A DNA stretch of 64,000 nt, from the NCBI RefSeq assembly GCF_009846745.1, contig NZ_AQPF01000002.1:1-64000 (forward strand). The letters are read 5' to 3'. Both the position numbers and the translations under genes were made by a program. Under the pieces are notes generated by a model. That model worked only from the letters and a program-made list of their open reading frames with translations. It ran no database searches and was not told the DNA's origin. Below, piece by piece: positions 54,297 to 63,639 of this stretch. How positions within the stretch are numbered: position 1 is the stretch's first letter; every line of letters starts with the position of its first letter. This DNA is from Alloalcanivorax xiamenensis (lineage in GTDB: Bacteria; Pseudomonadota; Gammaproteobacteria; Pseudomonadales; Alcanivoracaceae).

Positions 54297-55441
54297 AGGA
54301 AGGTCGGGATATCAATGAAGTCCAGATCTTCCGCGGTGTTCACCGCGCCACGGCCGGAACCGCCCATGCTTTGTTGCGCGGCACGACGACGCTCCACCGC
54401 GGGACGCTCCAGGTCGTTGTAGTCCACCCGGCCTTCCGCGCCCAATGAGTTCTGACGGCCACGTACCACTTTCAGTTCCTGTTGGGCGCCCAAACCGGTA
54501 GCGACCACCGTCACACTGATATTGTCGCCCATATCCGGGTCGATGGCCGTGCCGATGATCACATTGGCTTCCTCGCTGGCCAGCTCGCTGACGATGTCCC
54601 CCACTTCGGAGAACTCATCCAGAGCGATGGACTCATTGGCGGTGATGTTGATCAGGATGCCGCGGGCACCCCGCAGATCCACATCTTCCAGCAGCGGGCT
54701 GGAGATGGCGGCCTGGGCGGCTTCGGCGGCCCGGTTGTCGCCGGTGGCGAGACCGGTACCCATCATCGCGGTACCCAGCTCACTCATCACGGTGCGCACG
54801 TCGGCGAAGTCGACGTTGATCATACCGGGACGAACGATCAGATCGGCGATCCCTTTCACCGCGCCCTGCAGTACTTCGTTGGCCGCTTTGAACGCGTCCA
54901 GCAGGGTGGTGGAACCGCCCAGTACCGCCTGCAGCTTCTCATTGGGGATGGTGATCAGGGAGTGCACCTGGTCGCGCAGAGCCTGAATGCCTTCCTGGGC
55001 GGAGCGCATGCGCTTCTTGCCCTCGAACGGGAACGGTTTGGTTACCACCGCCACCGTGAGGATACCCAGCTCCTTGGCGATCTCGGCCACCACCGGCGCC
55101 GCTCCGGTACCGGTGCCACCGCCCATGCCGGCGGTGACGAACACCATGTCCGCGCCGTCGAGCAATTCGGCGATGCGGTCACGGTCCTCCAGCGCCGCCT
55201 GCCGGCCAATGTCCGGATTGGCTCCGGCACCCAGGCCCTTGGTCACCTGGCTGCCCAGCTGAATCACGGTCTTGGCCGAGGAGTTGCGCAGGGCCTGTGC
55301 ATCGGTATTGGCGCAGATGAAGTCCACGCCTTCCACGTTGGAGCGCACCATGTGGTCCACGGCGTTACCGCCGCCACCACCAACGCCCACCACTTTGATC
55401 ACCGCGCCATGGGGTACGGAATCTTCCAGTTTGAATTGCAT
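54278..55441 (-). CDS. ftsZ: Cell division protein FtsZ
   Basis: A 387-aa tubulin-like GTPase that forms the Z ring. ATG 55441 gives the normal N-terminus (QFKLEDSV); an upstream extension exists but lies in repeat DNA. The GTP-binding signature GGGTGTGAAPVVAEIA is intact. The C-terminal conserved peptide DIPTFLRRQAD, which binds FtsA and ZipA, is present. It follows ftsA. Confidence 0.98.
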   Translation of the reverse strand: MQFKLEDSVPHGAVIKVVGVGGGGGNAVDHMVRSNVEGVDFICANTDAQALRNSSAKTVIQLGSQVTKGLGAGANPDIGRQAALEDRDRIAELLDGADMVFVTAGMGGGTGTGAAPVVAEIAKELGILTVAVVTKPFPFEGKKRMRSAQEGIQALRDQVHSLITIPNEKLQAVLGGSTTLLDAFKAANEVLQGAVKGIADLIVRPGMINVDFADVRTVMSELGTAMMGTGLATGDNRAAEAAQAAISSPLLEDVDLRGARGILINITANESIALDEFSEVGDIVSELASEEANVIIGTAIDPDMGDNISVTVVATGLGAQQELKVVRGRQNSLGAEGRVDYNDLERPAVERRRAAQQSMGGSGRGAVNTAEDLDFIDIPTFLRRQAD

Positions 55442-55532
55442 AATTGATCTCCCGCTTGTTGCTTCCCTGGTTACTGCCTTTTCCAAATCGGGCCAGCCTG
55501 TCCGGCCCGCTCTGAAACCGTTGAAATCGCTC

Positions 55533-55610
55533 CACGCTTGCACGCTTCACGCAACACGCGAAAACCACTCCGATTCAGCGTGTTGCGTGCTGGCGTGTTG
55601 CGTGCCAGCG
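55533..55610. repeat. Inverted GCGTG arrays in the ftsA-ftsZ spacer
   Basis: Four CACGC copies (55533, 55541, 55548, 55555) face four GCGTG copies (55578, 55585, 55593, 55600), with spacers of 2 or 3 nt; a 12-nt exact inverted repeat (CACGCAACACGC / GCGTGTTGCGTG) lies at the centre. It occupies the 175-bp spacer upstream of ftsZ. Confidence 0.85.
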
Positions 55611-55616
55611 TTTCCA

Positions 55617-56852
55617 TCAGAAATTGCCCTGGAACCAGCGCTTGAAGCGCTCGAGCCAGTTCACCTGTCCGCCGCCGGCCTGGGCCCGGGCGCTCAGGCC
55701 TTCCTTCTCCATCCGCAGCCCGTAAAGCAGCAGGCCCACGGAAGTGGAATAAATCGGATTGCGCACCACATCGGTGAGCCCGGCCACGCCCTGAGGCGTA
55801 CCCAACCGCACCGGCATATGGAAAATCTCCTCCGCCAGTTCCACAGCGCCCTCGATTTTGGAGGAGCCGCCGGTGAGCACGATGCCGCCGGGGATCAGGT
55901 CCTCATACCCGGAGCGGCGGATCTCCGCCTGGATCAGGGTGAACAGCTCGTCGTAACGGGGCTCCACCACTTCCGCCAGATTCTGGCGGCTGAGAGTACG
56001 CGGCGGCCGATCACCGACGCTCGGCACCTTGATGGTTTCGTCGGCGCCGGCCAATTGCGTCAACGCGCAGGCGTATTTGATCTTGATCTCGTCGGCGTGC
56101 TGCTTCGGTGTGCGCAGCGCCATGGCGATATCGTTGGTGACCTGATCACCGGCAATCGGAATATTGGCGGTGTGGCGAATCGCCCCTTCGGTGAAGATGG
56201 CGATATCGGTGGTGCCACCGCCGATATCGACGATGCATACGCCCAATTCACGTTCGTCCTCGGTAAGCACCGAATAGGCGCTGGCCAGTTGCTCGAGGAT
56301 GATGTCCTCCACTTCGAGACCGCAGCGGCGTACGCTTTTTTCCACGTTCTGGGCCGCGTTCACGGCGCAGGTCACCAGATGCACCTTGGCCTCCAGGCGC
56401 ACCCCGCTCATACCCACCGGCTCGCGCACCCCTTCCTGGTTGTCCACCACGTATTCCTGCGGCAGCACGTGCAGGGTTTTCTGATCCGCCGGAATCGCCA
56501 CTGCCTGGGCGGCATCGATGACACGGTCGATATCCGCCTGCATCACCTCCCGGTCACGGATCGCCACGATGCCGTGAGAATTGAGACTGCGCACATGGGA
56601 TCCGGCGATGCCCGCGTAGACCGAGTGGATCTGGCACCCGGCCATCAGCTCCGCCTCTTCCACCGCCCGCTGGATCGAGCGCACCGTGGCCTCGATATCC
56701 ACCACCACGCCTTTCTTCATGCCGCGGGAGGGCTGCGATCCGAGCCCCACCACCTCGACGGTGCCTTCGCTGGTCACCTGACCGACGATCGCCACCACCT
56801 TGGAGGTACCGATGTCCAGCCCCACGATCATGTTGTCCATTGCGTTCGCCAT
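55617..56852 (-). CDS. ftsA: Cell division protein FtsA
   Basis: A 411-aa actin-like protein that anchors FtsZ to the membrane. ATG 56852 has GAGG upstream. The sequence IVGLDIGTSKVVAIVGQV (phosphate 1), IVDIGGGTTDIAIF (phosphate 2), GGIVLTGGSSKIEG (adenosine motif) and the C-terminal amphipathic helix NWLERFKRWFQGNF are visible. It is between ftsQ and ftsZ. Confidence 0.97.
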   Translation of the reverse strand: MANAMDNMIVGLDIGTSKVVAIVGQVTSEGTVEVVGLGSQPSRGMKKGVVVDIEATVRSIQRAVEEAELMAGCQIHSVYAGIAGSHVRSLNSHGIVAIRDREVMQADIDRVIDAAQAVAIPADQKTLHVLPQEYVVDNQEGVREPVGMSGVRLEAKVHLVTCAVNAAQNVEKSVRRCGLEVEDIILEQLASAYSVLTEDERELGVCIVDIGGGTTDIAIFTEGAIRHTANIPIAGDQVTNDIAMALRTPKQHADEIKIKYACALTQLAGADETIKVPSVGDRPPRTLSRQNLAEVVEPRYDELFTLIQAEIRRSGYEDLIPGGIVLTGGSSKIEGAVELAEEIFHMPVRLGTPQGVAGLTDVVRNPIYSTSVGLLLYGLRMEKEGLSARAQAGGGQVNWLERFKRWFQGNF

Positions 56853-56871
56853 TAGCGCTTGCCTCGATCCG

Positions 56872-57705
56872 TTATACTTTGCCCGCCCGGCGGGCGGATG
56901 CCGCTTGCGCGTCCTGGTCATCCCGCCAGGTGACCGCCACGCCATCGGCGTAGCGCAGATCCACCCGGGCCACGCCGCGACTGTCGGTGCTCAGCACCCC
57001 GCGGTACAACCGCACGAAACGGCGCAGCTTGTTCACGTACTGTTCCCGGTCCACCACCAACTGCATGTTGTTATTCAGGGTCAGACGGGCGGTGAGACGC
57101 GCGTTCACCTCCATCCGTTCAATCCCCAGGCCAATGTCGCTGAGCAACTTGGCCATGCTGTGGTAGTAGCTCATTACTTCGTCGAGCCGCTGTTCCGGTC
57201 CGTTCAGGCGCGGCAGTCCGGTCAGGTCGTACTGCTTCAATGCCTTGAACGGTTCACCGGTGCTGGAAACCAGCAGGGTCTCGTTCCATACCGCCACCGG
57301 CTCGCGCTCGGTGACGGTGAGCACCACGGTATCCGGCCACTGGCGCCGCACCGAGACATCCGCCACCCAGCTCAGTTCCCGCGCCTGGTCGTAGATACGA
57401 TCCAGCGGCGCGGTAAAGTAGTTGGCGTCACGCACCAGGGTGGCCAGCTTGGTCTGCACCTGTTGCTGACGGCGGACGTCGGTGACCCCGTCCACGCCGA
57501 CTTTGCGTACCGGATAGTGGTCCAGCACCCGTGGCAGATAAATCACGCCGCCCACCAGCACCGCCGCCACCAGGGCCACCAGCACCGCTGGCACCGCCGC
57601 CGCCAGGCGCTCGCGCAGCGGTACCCGGGGCGTCTTGCGCCGGACGCTGGAAGCACCACGGGAACGCGGTTGCGCTCCCTTTTGACGGCGAGGCGCCTTA
57701 GCCAC
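56872..57705 (-). CDS. ftsQ: Cell division protein FtsQ
   Basis: A 277-aa bitopic divisome protein that links early and late division proteins. GTG 57705 is chosen because a full Shine-Dalgarno, AAAGGAGGT, lies 8 nt upstream. An Arg/Lys-rich cytoplasmic tail (KAPRRQKGAQPRSRG) is followed by one transmembrane helix, a POTRA domain (VRKVGVDGVTDVRR) and the beta domain. The 5' end overlaps ddl by 8 nt. Confidence 0.94.
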   Translation of the reverse strand: MAKAPRRQKGAQPRSRGASSVRRKTPRVPLRERLAAAVPAVLVALVAAVLVGGVIYLPRVLDHYPVRKVGVDGVTDVRRQQQVQTKLATLVRDANYFTAPLDRIYDQARELSWVADVSVRRQWPDTVVLTVTEREPVAVWNETLLVSSTGEPFKALKQYDLTGLPRLNGPEQRLDEVMSYYHSMAKLLSDIGLGIERMEVNARLTARLTLNNNMQLVVDREQYVNKLRRFVRLYRGVLSTDSRGVARVDLRYADGVAVTWRDDQDAQAASARRAGKV

Positions 57706-58663
57706 GGCGTTTACCTCCTTTGCGCGGCGGGAACCGGTCCACCGCGTCCAACAGAATCCGCGCCACCAGAATCGGGAACTCATCACCGGCGGCACGGGCG
57801 GCCATCGGCACCAGGCTGTGGTCGGTCATGCCGGGCACCGTGTTCACCTCAAGCAACTGCCAGCGCCCTTGCTCATCGCGCATCACATCGACGCGGCCCC
57901 AGCCCTGGCAGCCCACCACCTTGAAGGCGCGCAGCGACAGTGCCCGAAGCTCGTTCTCGTCCTCGTCACTGAGCCCCGCCGGGCACAGATACTCGGTGCT
58001 GTTGGACTGATACTTGGCCTCATAGTCATAGAACTGATTCGGCGTCTTCAGCCGGATCGCCGGCAGCACCTGTTCACCAACCACGGAGACGGTGTATTCG
58101 GGGCCGTTGACCCAGGCTTCCACCAGCACCTCGCTGTCATACTGGCGAGCGTCATCCAGCGCCTTGCGCAGTTGGGTTTCGTCCTCCACCTTGGCCATGC
58201 CGATGGAGGAGCCTTCATGGGCCGGTTTCACCATCAGCGGGAAACCCAGTCTGGCCAGCGCCTCGCCGTCATCGTCCGCGCCCACCAGATGGAAAGCCGG
58301 AGTGGGCAAGCCAACACCTTTCCACAGCCATTTGGTGCGCACCTTGTCCATGCCGATGGCCGAGGCCATGACTCCGGAGCCGGTGTACGGCACACCGAGA
58401 TGTTCCAGCACACCCTGAATCACACCGTCCTCGCCGCCGCGGCCATGCAGCGCGACAAAGGCCACATCGAACCCCTTGAGGGTTTCCACGCCCACTTCCG
58501 AGGGGTCCACCAATTCGGCGATCAATCCCAGCTGGCGCAGGGCCTGATGCACCTCGGCGCCACTTTTCAGGGATACCGGGCGCTCGGCCGAGCTGCCACC
58601 GGCCAGCACCGCCACCCGACCGATGCGTGCCAATCGTTGTTTCATGGCGTTATCGATCATCAT
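57698..58663 (-). CDS. ddlB: D-alanine--D-alanine ligase
   Basis: A 321-aa ATP-grasp enzyme making D-Ala-D-Ala for peptidoglycan. VAVLAGGSSAERPVSLKSG at the N-terminus, VKPAHEGSSIGMAKV, and GWGRVDVMRDEQGRWQLLEVNTVPGMTDHSLVP at the C-terminus are diagnostic. ATG overlaps the murC stop (ATGA), with GAGAGGAG upstream. Confidence 0.96.
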   Translation of the reverse strand: MMIDNAMKQRLARIGRVAVLAGGSSAERPVSLKSGAEVHQALRQLGLIAELVDPSEVGVETLKGFDVAFVALHGRGGEDGVIQGVLEHLGVPYTGSGVMASAIGMDKVRTKWLWKGVGLPTPAFHLVGADDDGEALARLGFPLMVKPAHEGSSIGMAKVEDETQLRKALDDARQYDSEVLVEAWVNGPEYTVSVVGEQVLPAIRLKTPNQFYDYEAKYQSNSTEYLCPAGLSDEDENELRALSLRAFKVVGCQGWGRVDVMRDEQGRWQLLEVNTVPGMTDHSLVPMAARAAGDEFPILVARILLDAVDRFPPRKGGKRRG

Positions 58664-60111
58664 GACCGTTCTCCTCTCACCCGCTCAGCCAGGTCCCGCG
58701 CGATCGTGCCCACGTTACCGGCCCCCTGGGTCACCAACAGATCACCGTCGCGCAGCAGGTTCTCCAGCAGGTCGGGCAGTTTCGCCGGATCGTCGACGAA
58801 CACCGGCTCCACCTGGCCGCGCTGCCGGATGCTGCGGCACAGGGCCCGGGCATCAGCGCCGGGAACCGGCTCCTCGCCAGCGGCATACACTTCCAACATC
58901 AGCAATACATCCACCCGCGACAGCACCTCGACGAAATCCTCGTAAAGGTCCTGGGTCCGCGTATAACGGTGCGGCTGAAACAGCATCACCAGCCGCCGTC
59001 GCGGCCAGCCTTCGCGGATCGCCGCCACGGTGGCGGCCACTTCCCGGGGGTGGTGACCGTAATCGTCCACCAGCGTGGCGCTGCCTTCCTGGCAGGGGTA
59101 TTCGCCAAGCACATCGAAGCGCCGCCCCACTCCGCTAAAGCCGTTCAAGGCACGCACGATGGCCTCATCCGAGGCCCCTTCATCGCTGGCCACGGCAATC
59201 GCCGCCAACGCATTCAGAATGTTGTGACGCCCGGGCATGTTCAGGGTGATTTCCAATGGCTCACCCTCCGCGCGCACCACCCGGAAGCGGGTGCTCATGC
59301 CATGGGCGCTGACCGCTTCGGCGCGCAGATCCGCGTCCTCGGCGAAGCCGTAACGAATCACCTGCCGGTTGACCCGCGGCAACAGACGGCGCACCACCGG
59401 ATCATCGACGCACATCACCGCCACGCCGTAGAACGGCAGGTTGTGGAGAAACTCAATGAAGGTGTTCTCCAGGCGGGCGAAATCACCGCCGTAGGTGTGC
59501 ATGTGATCGGCATCGATGTTGGTGACAATGGCGCTCATCGGCTGCAGGTGCAGGAAGCTGGCGTCGGACTCGTCCGCTTCGGCCACCAGATAACGGCTCT
59601 GTCCCAACCGGGCGTTGGTGCCGGCACTGTTGAGACGGCCGCCGATAACAAAGGTCGGGTCCAGTCCGGCCTCACCGAGAATCGCCGCCACCATGGAGGT
59701 GGTGGTGGTCTTGCCGTGCGTGCCGGCCACCGCGATGCCGTGACGGAAACGCATCAGCTCCGCCAGCATCTGCGCTCTCGGCACCACCGGGACGCGCAAC
59801 TCGTGGGCCCGTGCCACTTCCACGTTATCCGTGCTCACCGCGGTGGAGGTCACCACCACGTCGGCGTCTTCGATGTTCTCGGCGCGATGGCCAATGTCCA
59901 CGCGCACACCCAACCGGCGCAGGCGCACCACCACCGGCGATTCCTTGATATCACTACCGCTGACCTGATAGCCCTGGTTGGCCAGTACTTCGGCGATACC
60001 GCACATCCCGGCGCCGCCGATGCCGACGAAATGGATGCCGCGGATACGCCGCATCTCCGGCACCACATGGCTGTTGGCGGCCTGGTTACTGGCGGCGGCG
60101 TTATCGGCCAT
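58660..60111 (-). CDS. murC: UDP-N-acetylmuramate--L-alanine ligase MurC
   Basis: A 483-aa ATP-dependent ligase adding the first amino acid of the stem peptide. N-terminal HFVGIGGAGMCGIAEVL binds the UDP sugar, AGTHGKTTTTSMVA is the P-loop, and LVDDYGHHPREVAAT and MLFQPHRYTRT are conserved. It overlaps murG by 11 nt upstream and ddl downstream. Confidence 0.98.
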   Translation of the reverse strand: MADNAAASNQAANSHVVPEMRRIRGIHFVGIGGAGMCGIAEVLANQGYQVSGSDIKESPVVVRLRRLGVRVDIGHRAENIEDADVVVTSTAVSTDNVEVARAHELRVPVVPRAQMLAELMRFRHGIAVAGTHGKTTTTSMVAAILGEAGLDPTFVIGGRLNSAGTNARLGQSRYLVAEADESDASFLHLQPMSAIVTNIDADHMHTYGGDFARLENTFIEFLHNLPFYGVAVMCVDDPVVRRLLPRVNRQVIRYGFAEDADLRAEAVSAHGMSTRFRVVRAEGEPLEITLNMPGRHNILNALAAIAVASDEGASDEAIVRALNGFSGVGRRFDVLGEYPCQEGSATLVDDYGHHPREVAATVAAIREGWPRRRLVMLFQPHRYTRTQDLYEDFVEVLSRVDVLLMLEVYAAGEEPVPGADARALCRSIRQRGQVEPVFVDDPAKLPDLLENLLRDGDLLVTQGAGNVGTIARDLAERVRGERS

Positions 60112-61168
60112 CGGCTACCTCCTCACAAAGTCGGGCCACTCGCTGCGCGCTGTCGGCGATGGCCAGCTGACGGGCACGGCAGGCCAGTTCCGCCAGCGCA
60201 TCCCGTTCGGTCATGCCGGCCAGACTGCGCGCCAGCGCGCTGGCGTTCATATCCCGCTGCGACAGCATCAGGGCGGCGCCGCGATCCACCAGCCAGTTGG
60301 CGTTCAGGGTCTGATGGTCGTCCACCGCCGTCGGCAGCGGCACGAACAACGCCGCCACACCGGCGGCGGCCACTTCCGCCACGGTCAGAGCGCCGGCGCG
60401 GCACACCACCAGATCGGCCCAGTCGTAGGCCTGAGCCATGTCATCGATGAACTCGGTCACCGTGGCGTTGAGGCCCAACGCCTTGTACACCGGCCGGGCC
60501 TCATCGGCGCGGCCCCGGCCGCATTGGTGGCGCACTTCCAGATGCGGCCCCAGCGCGGCCAGCAACAGCTCCGGCAAATCCTGGTTAAGGGCCAGAGCGC
60601 CCTGACTGCCCCCCAGCACCAGCACCCGCAGTGGGCCTCGCCGGCTGGCATAGCGCTGGGCCGGATCGTTCAGCCCGGTGATTTCCTCGCGTACCGGATT
60701 ACCCACCCAGATGGCACCGGGCATGGCACCCTCGAAACCTTCCAATACCTGATCGCTGAACCGGGCCAGCAACCGGTTGGTCATCCCCGGCACCGCGTTT
60801 TGCTCGTGGATCACCAGAGGCACGCCACACAGCCGGGCGGCGATGCCGCCAGGCGCACTGACGAAACCGCCGAACCCCACCACCAGCAGCGGCCGCTCAC
60901 GGCGAATAACGGACCGGGCCTGCCACACCGCGCGGATCAGTTGCAGCGGACCAATCAACTTGCGTTTGAGGCCACCACCGCGCAGCCGGCCCACGCCCAG
61001 GGTCGCCACCGGGAAACCGTGGCGCGGCACCAGACGTGTTTCCATGCCATCCTCGGCGCCCAGCCAGAGGATGCGATAGCCAGCGGCCTGCAGTTGCTCT
61101 GCCACGGCCAGGGCGGGGAAAACGTGGCCACCGGTACCGCCGGCCATGATCAGGATGGTCCCGCTCAT
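60101..61168 (-). CDS. murG: Lipid II glycosyltransferase MurG
   Basis: A 355-aa membrane-associated glycosyltransferase that adds GlcNAc to lipid I. ATG 61168 overlaps the ftsW stop; the longer open frame lies in ftsW. MAGGTGGHVFPALAVAEQL and VLVLGGSQGALALNQDLPE are the donor- and acceptor-site loops; VCRAGALTVAEVAAAG is the C-terminal signature. Confidence 0.97.
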   Translation of the reverse strand: MSGTILIMAGGTGGHVFPALAVAEQLQAAGYRILWLGAEDGMETRLVPRHGFPVATLGVGRLRGGGLKRKLIGPLQLIRAVWQARSVIRRERPLLVVGFGGFVSAPGGIAARLCGVPLVIHEQNAVPGMTNRLLARFSDQVLEGFEGAMPGAIWVGNPVREEITGLNDPAQRYASRRGPLRVLVLGGSQGALALNQDLPELLLAALGPHLEVRHQCGRGRADEARPVYKALGLNATVTEFIDDMAQAYDWADLVVCRAGALTVAEVAAAGVAALFVPLPTAVDDHQTLNANWLVDRGAALMLSQRDMNASALARSLAGMTERDALAELACRARQLAIADSAQRVARLCEEVADGR

Positions 61169-62319
61169 CGCTTCGCCCTCCCCCGCGCTTGCAGTTCCTG
61201 CTGCTCCGCGCTGGCGCGCAATACCAGCGCCACCATCACCGCGGAGATCACCAGCGAGGAACCGCCATAACTGACAAAAGGCAAAGTCAGCCCCTTGGTG
61301 GGCAGGACACCCATATTCACTCCCAGATTGATGAACGCCTGGGCGCAGAACACGAAGGCGATGCCGTAAACCACATAGGCGTGGTAGAGGAAGCCCCGCT
61401 GTTCCAGAGTGTGGCCGATACGGAATACGCGCCAGCCAAGCAGGCCGAAGCCGAAAATCAACAGCAGGGTACCGAACAGCCCCCACTCCTCGGCCAACAC
61501 CGCGAAAACGAAATCGGTGTGCGCTTCCGGCAGGTAAAACAGCTTCTGCACGCTGTTGCCCAAGCCAACCCCGAACCAGTTGCCGCGGCCAAAAGCGATC
61601 AGGCTCTGCGTCAGCTGGTATCCGGACCCGTATTGATCCGCCCAGGGATCAAGAAAACTCATCAGCCGCGCCACCCGATAGGGTTCCGCCACGGCCACCA
61701 ATGCCGCCAGGCCCACCGCCACCAGTCCGATCAACAGGAACCGCAGGGTCGGCACGCCGGCCAGAAACAACATGCCCATGGTGGTGATACCCAGGACCAC
61801 CACGGCGCCGAAATCCGGCTCCAGCAACAACATGAAGGTCAGCAATCCCAGCACCCCCAGCGGCGCGAAAAAGGCCTTCCACTGGGTTTCCAGTTCCGCC
61901 TTGCGCTGTGCCACATAGCCGGCCAGATAAAGCACGAAACACAGCTTGACGATCTCGGAGGCCTGAATCGTCATACCCGGCAGCGCGATCCAGCGCGTGG
62001 AGCCGTTCACTTCACGGCCCAGACCAGGGACGAACACCAGAACCAGCGCCACCACCGCCACCGGCAGCATGGCGAAGCGCAGCCGCTCCAGCAGTGCCAG
62101 CGGCACGCAGCAGTACACGGCGGCGCCGATGCCCAGGCTGATCAACAGATAAGTGCCATGGCGGATGCCGTAATAGAACGGGTTATCCAGCCGGGTTTCG
62201 GCGATCTGCAGCGAGGCGGACGTCACCATCACCAGCCCCACCAGCGTCAGACCGATCGCCGACCACATCAAAACCTGATCGAGCTGCCCGGCCCGCGGGC
62301 GCATCAGCACACTAGCCAT
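61165..62319 (-). CDS. ftsW: SEDS-family glycan polymerase FtsW
   Basis: A 384-aa membrane protein with about ten hydrophobic helices. SEDS signatures: STRWIALPGMTIQASEIVKL, EPDFGAVVVL (catalytic Asp region), and TKGLTLPFVSYGGSSL. It polymerises septal glycan together with FtsI. It overlaps murG by 4 nt and murD by 8 nt. Confidence 0.97.
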   Translation of the reverse strand: MASVLMRPRAGQLDQVLMWSAIGLTLVGLVMVTSASLQIAETRLDNPFYYGIRHGTYLLISLGIGAAVYCCVPLALLERLRFAMLPVAVVALVLVFVPGLGREVNGSTRWIALPGMTIQASEIVKLCFVLYLAGYVAQRKAELETQWKAFFAPLGVLGLLTFMLLLEPDFGAVVVLGITTMGMLFLAGVPTLRFLLIGLVAVGLAALVAVAEPYRVARLMSFLDPWADQYGSGYQLTQSLIAFGRGNWFGVGLGNSVQKLFYLPEAHTDFVFAVLAEEWGLFGTLLLIFGFGLLGWRVFRIGHTLEQRGFLYHAYVVYGIAFVFCAQAFINLGVNMGVLPTKGLTLPFVSYGGSSLVISAVMVALVLRASAEQQELQARGRAKR

Positions 62320-63637
62320 GGCTCACCTCCCGGGCATGACGGGCGAAATCATCGCCGCGTTCGGTGTAGCCGCTGTACATGTCGAAGGAGGCGCAGGCCG
62401 GCGACAGCAGCACGGCGTCACCGGGCTGGGCCAGTTGCCGCGCCCGTGTCACCGCCTCGGCCATGGTCTCGATCCGTTCACGAGGCACGCCGATCAGACC
62501 GTCCGCCACCTTGTCCGCGTCTTCACCGAGCAGCAGCGCCGCGCGCAGGTATTGCCGGGCCGGCTCCGCCAGCGGAGAGAAATCCTGCCCCTTGCCCTGC
62601 CCGCCGGCGATCAGAATCACCTTGCCGTTGATGGCTTCGCCAATACCGGTCAATGCCGCCAGCGTGGCGCCCACATTGGTGGCCTTGGAATCATTGAACC
62701 AGCGCACATCACCGGCTTCCGCCACCTTCTGGCAGCGATGAGGCAGGCCCTGGAAGGCACAGACCGTGGCCAGTGCGGTTTCCCGTTCCAATCCCAAAGC
62801 GTCGGCCATGGCCAGCACCGCCAACACATTCATGGCGTTGTGATGGCCGGTAAGCGTCAGCTGGTCCAGCGTCAACAGGATCTCGCCCTTGTAAAGCAGC
62901 GCGTTGCGATCGCTGTCGAGCCGATAATCCGCTTGCGGGTGACTGCCAAAGGTCACTTCCCTCGGCACCGGCACCTGAGGACGGGTGGCCACGTCATCGC
63001 GATTCCAGACGGCTACCTGGCAACCGTCGTAAATGCGCTGCTTGGCGGCCAGGTAGTCACTGAAGCGGTTATAGCGATCCAGATGGTCCTGGGACACATT
63101 GAGGATGGTGGCCACCTGGGCGTTCAGACTGTAGGTGGTCTCCAGTTGGAAGCTGGACAGCTCCAGCACGTACAGACCGGCATCGCTGGCCAACAGATCC
63201 AATGCCGGGATGCCCAGGTTGCCACCCACTCCCGGCTGACGGCCGCAGGCCTCGGCCACTTCCCCGAGCAGCGTGGTGACGGTGCTCTTGGCATTGGAAC
63301 CGGTGATCGCCACCAGCGGGCGGCTGGCGGCACGGGCGAACAGTTCGATGTCGCCGATCACTTCCTTGCCTTCCGCGATCCGCGCGGCAATGGCCGGGGT
63401 GGAAATCGCCACGCCAGGGCTGACGATCAGACGGCGGGCACGTTCCATCCAGCCTTTCTTGAAACCGCCGGTATGCACCTTCAGCTTGGGAAATTCCGCG
63501 TGCAGGTCATCCAGGCCCGCCGGAGCCGGGCGGGTGTCGAGAGCGCGCACGGCCATACCCTGCCCCTGCAAATAGCGGAGCACGGAGCGGCCGGAAACAC
63601 CCAGGCCAATGACCAGATCAAACGCGTCCTTCGTCAT
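62312..63637 (-). CDS. murD: UDP-N-acetylmuramoylalanine--D-glutamate ligase MurD
   Basis: A 441-aa ligase adding D-Glu to the stem peptide. ATG 63637 is used; the upstream open frame runs through mraY. The P-loop is written GSNAKSTVTTLLG (where many MurD have GTNGKST), followed by LELSSFQLETTYSLN, NVSQDHLDRY, and C-terminal LLSPACASFDMYSGYTERGDDF. Confidence 0.97.
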   Translation of the reverse strand: MTKDAFDLVIGLGVSGRSVLRYLQGQGMAVRALDTRPAPAGLDDLHAEFPKLKVHTGGFKKGWMERARRLIVSPGVAISTPAIAARIAEGKEVIGDIELFARAASRPLVAITGSNAKSTVTTLLGEVAEACGRQPGVGGNLGIPALDLLASDAGLYVLELSSFQLETTYSLNAQVATILNVSQDHLDRYNRFSDYLAAKQRIYDGCQVAVWNRDDVATRPQVPVPREVTFGSHPQADYRLDSDRNALLYKGEILLTLDQLTLTGHHNAMNVLAVLAMADALGLERETALATVCAFQGLPHRCQKVAEAGDVRWFNDSKATNVGATLAALTGIGEAINGKVILIAGGQGKGQDFSPLAEPARQYLRAALLLGEDADKVADGLIGVPRERIETMAEAVTRARQLAQPGDAVLLSPACASFDMYSGYTERGDDFARHAREVSHG

Positions 63638-63639
63638 CC

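Noticed and set aside
55533..55610. GCGTG arrays as replication-origin iterons.
   Set aside because: No rep or dnaA gene, no AT-rich unwinding region, and the arrays are scattered over several spacers.
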